In this document: one piece after another, positions 19,050 to 26,960 of the stretch | Numbering within the stretch: the stretch's first letter is position 1 | How the letters are laid out: every line of letters begins with the position of its first letter | The notes under the pieces: generated by a model | The model's input: only the letters and a program-made list of their open reading frames with translations | Databases searched by the model: none | What the model was told of the DNA's origin: nothing | Origin: Alphaproteobacteria bacterium | GTDB lineage: Bacteria; Pseudomonadota; Alphaproteobacteria; ATCC43930; CGMCC-115725 | NCBI GenBank assembly: GCA_018971215.1 | Contig: JAGXBG010000006.1 | Coordinates: forward strand, 1 to 32,723 | Reading direction: 5' to 3' | DNA: 32,723 nucleotides | Position numbers and translations under genes: made by a program

Positions 19050-19580
19050 ATGACACGACGGCGTTGGCGGAATATGGGAGCGATCGTGATCGCCTGCCTA
19101 CTCGCGGCCTGCACGTCGCCGCCGGCGACCACGCAAGGCATGGTCGCGGTGGATCCTCCGGCCGGTAAGCCGAACTGGGTGGTCAAAAACGCGGTCGCGA
19201 TCGGCGATGTGATCGGTAGCCAGGCACCTGACGCCTCGTCGCCACCCGCGGTCAGCGCCGACGCCTTCCGCCAAGCGCTGGAGCGCAGCCTCGAAGAAGC
19301 CGGCTATCTCGCATCCGGCCGGAAGCCGCACTACCACCTCGACGCCACGCTGCAAGAGCTCGATCAGCCGAAATTCTCGATCGCCGACGACACTACCGTT
19401 ACCGCGACGGTGCTTTATCGCCTGATCGGACCGGGAACCGATGCGCGATACACGGTCACCGCCAGCGGCACCGCGTCGTTCGACGAATCGGCCATGTTCG
19501 GCACGCGCCTTCGCCTTGCCGACGAGCGCGCGCTCCGGGCCAACATCGAAACGCTGCTCGAGAAGCTGCAGAAGTTCTGA
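19050..19580 (+). CDS. Putative lipoprotein of unknown function
   Basis: Signal peptide with lipobox LLAAC: MTRRRWRNMGAIVIACLLAACTSPP; G-rich SD just upstream. Confidence 0.8.
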   Translation: MTRRRWRNMGAIVIACLLAACTSPPATTQGMVAVDPPAGKPNWVVKNAVAIGDVIGSQAPDASSPPAVSADAFRQALERSLEEAGYLASGRKPHYHLDATLQELDQPKFSIADDTTVTATVLYRLIGPGTDARYTVTASGTASFDESAMFGTRLRLADERALRANIETLLEKLQKF

Positions 19581-19644
19581 GCGCCGCGTGGTCGCGGCAT
19601 GAGCGTTGTCGCGAATCGGGCCGGCATTATACGGTGCTCGGCGC

Positions 19645-20244
19645 ATGCAGCTGGAATTCCGCGTCCTCGAATTGCTCGCCTCGCGGCTCTGCCACGAGCT
19701 CATCAGCCCGGTCGGCGCGGTCAACAACGGCGTCGAGCTGCTTGGCGACGGCGACGCCGGCTTCGTGCGCGACGCCACGACCCTGATCGGCCAGAGCGCA
19801 CGGCGCGCAGCGCTGCGGCTGCAGTTCTACCGCTTCGCCTATGGCGCCGGCGGCGTCGGCGGCGGCGCGCCCGAGGCCAAGGCGCTGGTCGCCGGCATCC
19901 TCGAAGGCGGCAAGGTGCGCTGCGACTGGCCGGCCGAATTCGACGCGCTGTCGGTATCGTGGCAGAAATTCGCCTGCAACCTGATGCTGCTGGCGGTGGA
20001 GATCCTGCCGCGCGGCGGCACCGTGACGTTGGCGCGCGAAGGCAGCGGCGTCGCGGCAGTTGCGGCAGGCGAGGCGGTGAACCTGACGCAGGAACTGAAA
20101 GCGGCCCTGGCGCCAGCAGCCGAGGTCGCGGCGCTGACCGCGCGCACCGTGCATGCCTATTTCACTGCGCGGTATGCGGAGCATGTCGGCACCAAGCTGA
20201 TGCTGTCCGAGGCCGACAAAAGCGCGATGTTCGCAGCGAACTGA
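19645..20244 (+). CDS. chpT: Histidine phosphotransferase of the CckA-CtrA relay
   Basis: LELLASRLCHELISPVGAVNNGVELLGDG (HPt-like His in CHELISPVGAVNNG); adjacent to ctrA. Confidence 0.88.
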   Translation: MQLEFRVLELLASRLCHELISPVGAVNNGVELLGDGDAGFVRDATTLIGQSARRAALRLQFYRFAYGAGGVGGGAPEAKALVAGILEGGKVRCDWPAEFDALSVSWQKFACNLMLLAVEILPRGGTVTLAREGSGVAAVAAGEAVNLTQELKAALAPAAEVAALTARTVHAYFTARYAEHVGTKLMLSEADKSAMFAAN

Positions 20245-20295
20245 CTGTAATGTGGCGTCGCACGACGCCCGGCTGGTTCGCCCGGCTGTGCGACG

Positions 20296-20331
20296 CGCAA
20301 ACAAAAACGGCGGCGCTTTCTGCGCCGCCGT
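20296..20331 (-). terminator. Rho-independent terminator of ctrA (leftward)
   Basis: ACGGCGGCGC-TTTCT-GCGCCGCCGT, perfect 10-bp stem; on the - strand followed by TTTTTGTTTG. Confidence 0.8.
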
Positions 20332-20380
20332 CTTAAAACCCCCCGGAAGTTCACATCCCCGGAAAAGGGACAAACGAAAG

Positions 20381-21106
20381 TCAAGCTTTGACCGCAACCC
20401 GCGCCGGCTCGTTGGCCGGAACTTCGGCGCCCGGCGGGTCGCGCAGCACGTAGCCGCGGCCCCACACGGTCTCGATGTAATTCTCGCCGCTGGTGGCGTT
20501 GGCGAGCTTCTTGCGGAGCTTGCAGACGAAGACGTCGATGATCTTGAGCTCGGGCTCGTCCATGCCGCCGTAGAGATGGTTGAGGAACATCTCCTTGGTC
20601 AGCGTCGTGCCCTTGCGCAAGCTGAGGAGCTCGAGGATGCCGTATTCCTTGCCCGTCAAATGGAGGGGCGCGCCGTCGGCTTCGACGGTGCGGCTGTCCA
20701 GGTTGACGGTGAGCTTGCCGGTGCGGATCACCGATTCCGAATGGCCCTTGGCGCGGCGGACGATCGCCTGGATGCGGGCGATCAGCTCACGGCGGTCGAA
20801 CGGCTTGCCGAGAAAATCGTCGGCGCCGAAGCCCAAGCCCTTGATCTTGTTGTCGAGCTCGTTGAGTCCCGACAGGATCAGGATCGGTGTACGCACCCGC
20901 GCCGCGCGCAGACGGCGCAGAACCTCGTAGCCGTCGATGTCCGGCAGCATGAGGTCGAGCACGATGATGTCGTAATCGTAAAGCTTACCGATCTCGAGCC
21001 CATCCTCGCCGAGGTCGGTGGTGTCGCAAATGAAGCCCTCGCTCTTGAGCATCATGTCGATGCTGGCGGCGGTGGCTGAATCATCCTCGATCAGAAGCAC
21101 ACGCAT
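20381..21106 (-). CDS. ctrA: Cell cycle response regulator CtrA
   Basis: [112 protein letters not shown]. Confidence 0.97.
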   Translation of the reverse strand: MRVLLIEDDSATAASIDMMLKSEGFICDTTDLGEDGLEIGKLYDYDIIVLDLMLPDIDGYEVLRRLRAARVRTPILILSGLNELDNKIKGLGFGADDFLGKPFDRRELIARIQAIVRRAKGHSESVIRTGKLTVNLDSRTVEADGAPLHLTGKEYGILELLSLRKGTTLTKEMFLNHLYGGMDEPELKIIDVFVCKLRKKLANATSGENYIETVWGRGYVLRDPPGAEVPANEPARVAVKA

Positions 21107-21301
21107 GACGGACCCCCGACGAAGCGATTGTTTGGCAAATGGTAACTTTAATCATCCTTACCGACGCACGTAAAAAATCAGTTAATTTTAGAAATCCCGG
21201 AGCCTTTTTTTACCCCCGGTCCATACTTGTGATCGAAATGGGGCCGAGTCGGCCACAACTTCGTCACATATCGCGACTCGGAAACGTAGAATTGTCCTTA
21301 T

Positions 21302-21316
21302 TTAACAGGCAATTAA
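21302..21316. promoter_or_regulatory. Perfect CtrA box TTAA-N7-TTAA
   Basis: TTAACAGGCAATTAA, 186 bp upstream of the ctrA start and 161 bp upstream of the fliJ-like start. Confidence 0.8.
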
Positions 21317-21476
21317 GTTTACCGGGCGATGGTGGTCCGCGGCGTCCCGACGACTCGGACGGGGCCACATTCTGACAAAAGGACTGTGACCCATTGGCCA
21401 CGGAAGTTAACAAATGCGCATGTCCTAGCGTCGGCTTCGCCCGCGTATCGCCGCGCGCCGCAGCAAGGACCGGCGC

Positions 21477-21809
21477 ATGAAAGCCACCGACCAAATTCAG
21501 GCGATCTTCCGCCGGCAGCTCGAACAGCGGCGGCAGGAGATTGCCGGACTCGAGCGGTTGGTGCAGACGCTGCTGCAGCAGCAAGCCAAGCTCAACGTCG
21601 AGCAGAAGGCGGCCGAAGCCGCCGGCAGCGCGCCGCACTACGTTGCCGCCATGGTCGAGCGCCGGGCGCGAATCGTGCAATCGCTGGCCGAAGTCGACGT
21701 CAAGATCCGTCAGGCGCGCGACGGGTTGAGCGAGGCCTATCACGGCGTGCGCCGTTCCGAGATTGCCGCCTCGGCGCGTGCCGAACAGAACCGCCGCCGC
21801 GCCGGCTGA
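21477..21809 (+). CDS. FliJ-like flagellar export coiled-coil protein
   Basis: MKATDQIQAIFRRQLEQRRQEIAGLERLVQTLLQQQAKLN...YVAAMVERRARIVQSLAEVDVKIRQARDGLSEAYHGVRRSEIA; coiled-coil pattern of alphaproteobacterial FliJ. Confidence 0.65.
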   Translation: MKATDQIQAIFRRQLEQRRQEIAGLERLVQTLLQQQAKLNVEQKAAEAAGSAPHYVAAMVERRARIVQSLAEVDVKIRQARDGLSEAYHGVRRSEIAASARAEQNRRRAG

Positions 21810-21812
21810 ATG

Positions 21813-21840
21813 TTTCAGCTCTCAGCTTTCAGCTTTCAGA
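21813..21840. repeat. Four tandem imperfect TTTCAGC heptamers
   Basis: TTTCAGC TCTCAGC TTTCAGC TTTCAGA. Confidence 0.85.
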
Positions 21841-21913
21841 CGTCCGCCAGGTGCTGTCGTTCGGTCAGCGTCGAATGCTCGCACCTGATAGCGGAGAGCT
21901 GACGGTTTAGAGT

Positions 21914-22396
21914 CTAGAGCTTCACGTGCAGAAGGCGCGCGGCCAGGCTTTCGGCGGTGAACGCCTCGACGCCCTGGCCGAGCGCTCAGCGCCGCCACAT
22001 CCGCTACGATCTCGATCTCAATGCCGAGCGTCGCCGCGAAATGCCGTAGCTGTTCGACGCTCGCCCGACGTGTGCCGTCGCAGGTGACGAGGCGCACGGC
22101 GCAACCGCGCGTTCTGGCATGCGCCGCGAGCTTGGCGATCGCTAACGTCTTGCCGATGCCGGGCACACCGACGAAGAAGAACCGGCCGGCGGTGGCGCCG
22201 AGCGGATTGAACGGATAAAGCTGGGCGAGGGCGCGGTCGTTGGCGGCTACGACGCTGCAAGACGCACCAGCTTGCGGATTTGCGGCGTCCGAATGTCGTG
22301 GGCGGAAAGCGCGATTTCGAGCGCCATATCTTCCGGCAACGGCGTCAGCGCCGGACAGCGGACGACAGTTCCGGTGGTGTTGCTCGGAGGGGGCAT
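21914..22396 (-). pseudogene. FlhF-like/SRP-GTPase remnant, frameshifted and truncated
   Basis: MPPPSNTTGTVVRCPALTPLPEDMALEIALSAHDIRTPQIRKLVRLAAS* then, in another frame, NDRALAQLYPFNPLGATAGRFFFVGVPGIGKTLAIAKLAAHARTRGCAVRLVTCDGTRRASVEQLRHFAATLGIEIEIVADVAAL, then a third-frame GQGVEAFTAESLAARLLHVKL*. Confidence 0.65.
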
Positions 22397-22464
22397 GGCT
22401 CACCGCTCGCGCGGGCTTGGCGCCCGCGGCAAACGTAGAGCGGCGTGATGAAGGACCGCTTAAA

Positions 22465-22878
22465 CTACGGCAGGCGGCGCGCTGGCGGCCGGTTGGCTGG
22501 GACCGCGGAATTCGCCGGATTGGCCACATCGTTCGCCGGGCCGGTCCCGAGGCTGCGGTAATCCTGCAGCCGGGTGACGCGCAAGCCGGGCAAGCCATGA
22601 CTGTCGACCAGACGCTGCCAGGCGAGGAATTCCTCGATCGACAACGCGTAGCGCTTGCAAGCCTCTTCGAGGCTGATGACCCCTGCGCGCACTGCGGCGA
22701 CGACGACCGCCTTGCGGCGAATGACCCAACGTTTGGTCTCCGGCGGCGGCAGGCTGTCGAGCGACAGCACCGGTCCGATATCGACGAGCCAGTCGTTTTC
22801 GGTCTCGACCGGACGCACCGCAGGCGCAGCATTGGTGCGCGCGGCGGCGCTAACTGGATTGGAAAATCGCGTTTGCAT
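22465..22878 (-). CDS. sciP: CtrA inhibitor SciP (DUF1153)
   Basis: LDSLPPPETKRWVIRRKAVVVAAVRAGVISLEEACKRYALSIEEFLAWQRLVDSHGLPGLRVTRLQDYR. Confidence 0.92.
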   Translation of the reverse strand: MQTRFSNPVSAAARTNAAPAVRPVETENDWLVDIGPVLSLDSLPPPETKRWVIRRKAVVVAAVRAGVISLEEACKRYALSIEEFLAWQRLVDSHGLPGLRVTRLQDYRSLGTGPANDVANPANSAVPANRPPARRLP

Positions 22879-22902
22879 GACCCCAAATTTAGGGGGACCG
22901 GC

Positions 22903-22917
22903 TTAAAAAAGCCCTAA
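22903..22917. promoter_or_regulatory. CtrA-like box (one mismatch) upstream of sciP
   Basis: TTAAAAAAGCCCTAA = TTAA-N7-CTAA, about 25 bp upstream of the sciP start. Confidence 0.55.
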
Positions 22918-22958
22918 AACCGCGGCGACCAAACAGTGGCTAAGCGCTTGGACAATTG

Positions 22959-22973
22959 AGATAAAATTTATCT
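22959..22973. promoter_or_regulatory. Perfect dyad AGATAAA-A-TTTATCT in the sciP/flbT spacer
   Basis: 7-bp inverted arms with a single central base. Confidence 0.5.
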
Positions 22974-23000
22974 TTTCGGCATTTTAGTGCGAGTCCCGAC

Positions 23001-23015
23001 TTAACCCATTCCTAA
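23001..23015. promoter_or_regulatory. CtrA-like box (one mismatch) upstream of flbT
   Basis: TTAACCCATTCCTAA = TTAA-N7-CTAA, 65 bp upstream of the flbT start. Confidence 0.55.
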
Positions 23016-23079
23016 AGCTTCAACCTTAGAACGGACGACGGGGCACCGCGCAACGGCGCCAAACAAGTCAGGCCGTAGA

Positions 23080-23499
23080 ATGCCGCTGACCATCAATCTG
23101 AAGCCGCGCGAAAAGCTGATCCTCAACGGCGTCGTGATCGAGAATTCGGGTCCGATGGCCAAGATTCTGATCCACACGAATGCAGCCCTGCTGCGCGAGA
23201 AAGACGTGCTGCCCGAGGAGAAAGCAACGACGCCGGCGCGGCGAATCTATTTCGCCATCCAGTGCCAATATCTGTTCGCCGGCAAGGCGGAGATGTTCCT
23301 GGCCAGCATCGAACGGCAGCTTGCGGAATACGAACAAGCGCGCCCCGAATCGCGCGCGCTGCTCGTCGAGATTCGCCGCCTGCTCGCCGAGGATCAATTT
23401 TATCGCGCGCTGAAGACCGCGAAGTTGTTGATCCAGCACGAGGAAGCCGCTGCCGCCGCGTTGCCATCCGCGATGGCCACCAAGCCTACGCTGGCGTGA
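23080..23499 (+). CDS. flbT: Flagellar biosynthesis repressor FlbT
   Basis: MPLTINLKPREKLILNGVVIENSGPMAKILIHTNAALLREKDVLPEEKATTPARRIYFAIQCQYL. Confidence 0.93.
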   Translation: MPLTINLKPREKLILNGVVIENSGPMAKILIHTNAALLREKDVLPEEKATTPARRIYFAIQCQYLFAGKAEMFLASIERQLAEYEQARPESRALLVEIRRLLAEDQFYRALKTAKLLIQHEEAAAAALPSAMATKPTLA

Positions 23500-23646
23500 A
23501 CGAACCGTCCGGCGCCGGCGATAGTTGCCGGTAAAACCTAATAACATATTTTGAATCAATGTGTTGCGGTGCTTGCCCGCAAGCCCCGCGATTCATATAC
23601 TCCGCGCCGCTTTGGTCGATCCAGTGGGGCCTGCGAGGTTTTGGTA

Positions 23647-24063
23647 ATGCGGCCGATGCTTCCTCCCGACTATCACCCGTCGGAAGACGAAGAGTTCATG
23701 AATCCCGTCCAGCGCGAATACTTCCGCCAGAAGCTGCTGCGCTGGCGGGCCGAGCTGCAGGCGGAATCGAGCGCGACCTTGCAGCAGCTCAAGGAAGAGA
23801 GTTTGGCCGAGGCGGACATCTCCGATCGCGCCACGCTCGAAACCGATCGCTACACCGAACTGCGCACGCGCGATCGCGAACGCAAACTGATCTCCAAGAT
23901 CGATGCGGCGCTGATGCGCATCGAAGACGGCAGCTACGGCTATTGCGAGGAGACCGCCGAGCCGATCGGCATCCGCCGGCTCGAGGCGCGGCCGATCGCG
24001 ACTCTCTCGCTCGAAGCGCAGGAGCGCCACGAGCGCATGGAACGCACCCACCGCGACGACTGA
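23647..24063 (+). CDS. dksA: RNA polymerase-binding protein DksA (single-Cys, zinc-finger-less type)
   Basis: MNPVQREYFRQKLLRWRAELQAES...GSYGYCEETAEPIGIRRLEARPIATLSLEAQERHERMER. Confidence 0.93.
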   Translation: MRPMLPPDYHPSEDEEFMNPVQREYFRQKLLRWRAELQAESSATLQQLKEESLAEADISDRATLETDRYTELRTRDRERKLISKIDAALMRIEDGSYGYCEETAEPIGIRRLEARPIATLSLEAQERHERMERTHRDD

Positions 24064-24241
24064 CGCTGCGCGTCGCTGAATTCGTCCTGGGCAGACTCGC
24101 CGTACGAAGCGTAGCCTTGCTCTCGTTAACCATGCTACGGCGATTGTCGCTGCGCACCGCGATTGGGGTGCCGAGGGAAGTCGCTAAAGCCGCGCCTGCC
24201 GCCCGATCCGGTGGCCGACCGTGTGCTAGGCTGCGAGGCTG

Positions 24242-26788
24242 ATGGAGCTGCGGTATGAGGGGGATGTAGCATCCGGCGCCGGGACCGGTCCGGTCGCGAC
24301 GGCGGCTGCGGTGCTGCGTGACGACGCGGTCGCCGGCGGCGTCGCCGCCTGGATGCGCGCGCTTGGCGCGCTGTCCGTCGTCTTCTCGATGGTGGCGCTC
24401 GCGCTGACGGCGTTGTTGGTTTTCCACATCGGCAACGAGATCGCACTGCGCGCGGCTGCCGTGCTGGCGGCGACATTCGCGCTCAGCGCCGGTGTAGCCA
24501 GTGTCGTCACCAAGCAGATGTACCGCCTGTTGTCGCGCCGCATCGATCTGATGAGCCAGGCGATCGAAGCGACGCCGGGCGCGTATCTGATCCTGTCGTC
24601 CGACGACGCGATGGTGTACGCCAACGGTGCCTTCCGTCGTTTCTTTCCGGCGCTACGCGGCGCACCGCTCGCCGCGCTCGCTGCGCGCGCCGGCGGCGTC
24701 GATCTCGTGCGCCTGAAACACGACGCGCTGCGCGCCGGCCAGGCGCTCGGCGTGCTCGCTGTCGCCAACGCTGCGGGCGACACGCAGTGGTTCAACCTGA
24801 TCGTCGCGCCGCTCGCCGCCAGCCACGGCTACACGTTGTGGAGCTTCCAGGATGTCACGGCGCCCCACACGATGGAGCAGATGCTGCGCGACGAGCGCAT
24901 GAAGCTCGCGGATTTTCTGGATAATGCCCCCATAGGCTTCTATTCGGTCGACCAAGTCGGCCGGTTCCTCTTTGTCAATGAGGCACTGGCACAATGGCTC
25001 GGCCGCGGCGCGCAGGAGCTGGTCGACAGCGGCGACACGCTCGGCGATTTCCTCGATGAGAAACCGCCGTCCGGCGCGCCGCCCTATGCGCCGTTCGAAG
25101 GCGGCGAGACGCGCGGTGAAGTGGTGCTCAAAAGCGCTGACGGCCACCGCATCCACGCGCTCATCGGCCAGAGCGTGGTGCGCACCGGCGACAGTCTGCG
25201 CACGCGTTCGGTCGTGCGCGATCTGACGCCTGAGCGCCAATGGGAAGAGCAGCTGCGCGTCTCGCGCCAGCGCTTCCGGCGGTTCTTCGCCAACGCACCG
25301 GTCGGCATCGCGCTGATGGACGGCGACGGCCGCATCGCCGAAGCCAACGACGCGCTGTGCTCGTTAGTTGGGCTCGAGCCGGTCGGTGTCATCGGTCGGC
25401 CGCTGCTCGAGTTCCTCAAACCCGAGGACCAGGACGCCGCGTTCGGCCAGCTGCGCGCGGCGAGCGAGGGCCGCATTGCGCCGGGCCCCGTGGAAGTTAG
25501 GCTGGCAGGCGCCGGCAACAAGTCGGCGCAGATCTTCATCAGCCGCCTCGGCGACGCCGCCGCCGACACCGCCGCCGGCGGCGGATTCATCCTCCACTTC
25601 ATCGATCAGACCGAGCAAAAGAGCCTGCAGGCGCAATTCGCACAATCGCAGAAGATGCAGGCAGTCGGTCAGCTCGCCGGCGGCGTCGCGCACGATTTCA
25701 ACAACCTGCTGACGGCGATGATCGGCTTCTGCGACTTGCTGCTGCTGCGCTTCCGGCCGGACGAGGCATCGTTCGGCGACATCATGCAGATCAAGCAGAA
25801 CGCCAACCGCGCCGCCAATCTCGTGCGCCAGCTGCTGGCCTTCTCGCGCCAGCAGGCGTTGCAGCCGCGCGTCCTCGCGGTCAGCGATGCGCTCGCCGAT
25901 CTGTCCAACCTGCTGCGCCGCCTGATCGGCGAGAACATCGAGCTCAAGGTGGTGCAGGATCCCAAGCTGTGGTTGGTCAAGGTCGATCAGGGCCAGCTCG
26001 AACAGGTGATCATCAATCTCGCGGTCAATGCGCGTGACGCCATGCCCCAGGGCGGCGCGTTGTCGATCCGCACGGCCAATATCGCCAGCGACAGCGAGAC
26101 GCGCCGCGGCCACGAGGTCATGCCGGCAGGCGATTACGTGCTCATCGAGGTCAAAGACACGGGTCACGGCATCGCGCGCGAAATTCAGCACCGCATCTTC
26201 GAGCCGTTCTTCTCGACCAAGGAGATCGGTTCCGGCACCGGGCTCGGCCTGTCGACGGTTTACGGCATCGTCAAGCAGACCGGCGGCTTCGTCTTCGTCG
26301 ACAGCGAGATCGATCGCGGCGCGACTTTCTCCATCTTCCTGCCGCGCCACGAAGGTGCTGGACCCGAGCCGGTGCGTCCCGAGGCCGGCGAGACCAGCGC
26401 GCGCGATCTGACCGGCGCCGGCACCGTGCTCTTGGTCGAGGACGAAGATCCGGTGCGCTTGTTCTCGGCGCGCGCGCTCGCCAACAGCGGCTACAAGGTG
26501 CTCGAGGCGAAAAGCGGCGAAGCCGCGCTCGAGATCATGGCGCGCGGCGAAAAGATCGATCTCGTCGTCACCGACGTCGTCATGCCGAAGATGGACGGTC
26601 CGGGCCTGGTGGCGAAGTTGCGCCAGCGCCATCCCGACCTCAAGGTCATCTTCATCTCGGGCTACACCGAAGACTCGTTCCGCAAGCGGCTCGGCGACGA
26701 GCATGAGATCCATTTCCTGCCGAAGCCGTTCTCGCTCAAGCAGCTCGCGGGCAAGGTCAAGGAAGTGCTCACCGAACCCGTGGTGTGA
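24242..26788 (+). CDS. cckA: Hybrid sensor histidine kinase/response regulator CckA
   Basis: N-terminal TM segments, PAS domains, HisKA AVGQLAGGVAHDFNNLLTAMIGFCDLLLLR, HATPase NLAVNARDAMPQGG/STKEIGSGTGLGLSTVYGIVKQTGG, C-terminal receiver ILLV-type VLLVEDEDPVRLFSARALANSGYKVLEA. Confidence 0.94.
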   Translation: MELRYEGDVASGAGTGPVATAAAVLRDDAVAGGVAAWMRALGALSVVFSMVALALTALLVFHIGNEIALRAAAVLAATFALSAGVASVVTKQMYRLLSRRIDLMSQAIEATPGAYLILSSDDAMVYANGAFRRFFPALRGAPLAALAARAGGVDLVRLKHDALRAGQALGVLAVANAAGDTQWFNLIVAPLAASHGYTLWSFQDVTAPHTMEQMLRDERMKLADFLDNAPIGFYSVDQVGRFLFVNEALAQWLGRGAQELVDSGDTLGDFLDEKPPSGAPPYAPFEGGETRGEVVLKSADGHRIHALIGQSVVRTGDSLRTRSVVRDLTPERQWEEQLRVSRQRFRRFFANAPVGIALMDGDGRIAEANDALCSLVGLEPVGVIGRPLLEFLKPEDQDAAFGQLRAASEGRIAPGPVEVRLAGAGNKSAQIFISRLGDAAADTAAGGGFILHFIDQTEQKSLQAQFAQSQKMQAVGQLAGGVAHDFNNLLTAMIGFCDLLLLRFRPDEASFGDIMQIKQNANRAANLVRQLLAFSRQQALQPRVLAVSDALADLSNLLRRLIGENIELKVVQDPKLWLVKVDQGQLEQVIINLAVNARDAMPQGGALSIRTANIASDSETRRGHEVMPAGDYVLIEVKDTGHGIAREIQHRIFEPFFSTKEIGSGTGLGLSTVYGIVKQTGGFVFVDSEIDRGATFSIFLPRHEGAGPEPVRPEAGETSARDLTGAGTVLLVEDEDPVRLFSARALANSGYKVLEAKSGEAALEIMARGEKIDLVVTDVVMPKMDGPGLVAKLRQRHPDLKVIFISGYTEDSFRKRLGDEHEIHFLPKPFSLKQLAGKVKEVLTEPVV

Positions 26789-26855
26789 GGCTGCGGTAGC
26801 CGTCGACTCGTGAAACCTCCTTTAGTTCTAATAGTTTGATGGGATTTCAATCTAA

Positions 26856-26895
26856 GAACAAAACAAGCACTTGTGTTTAAGAACAAAGCATGTAC
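26856..26895. promoter_or_regulatory. Candidate tandem LexA/SOS boxes upstream of recA
   Basis: GAACAAAACAAGCAC (26856..26870) and GAACAAAGCATGTAC (26881..26895), each one mismatch from GAAC-N7-GAAC. Confidence 0.5.
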
Positions 26896-26898
26896 GAT
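26871..26898 (+). promoter_or_regulatory. Candidate sigma70-like recA promoter
   Basis: TTGTGT, 16-bp spacer, TACGAT, about 63 bp upstream of the recA start. Confidence 0.4.
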
Positions 26899-26960
26899 GC
26901 TGCGACTATCGGATCGGATTGATGGCCAGCGAGGCTTGGCCTAGGAAGAGGAGCGGGGGA

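Noticed and set aside
21149-21162. TTAATCATCCTTAC as a second CtrA box upstream of ctrA
   Set aside because: Spacer is 6 rather than 7 and the right half is TTAC; too weak to call.
21822-22886. 354-aa minus-strand ORF treated as one gene
   Set aside because: Its N-terminal half is sciP read out of frame; only the C-terminal half is the FlhF-like GTPase piece, so it is better described as sciP plus a pseudogene.
25364-26713. 449-aa minus-strand ORF opposite cckA
   Set aside because: Antisense shadow of CckA kinase and receiver domains.
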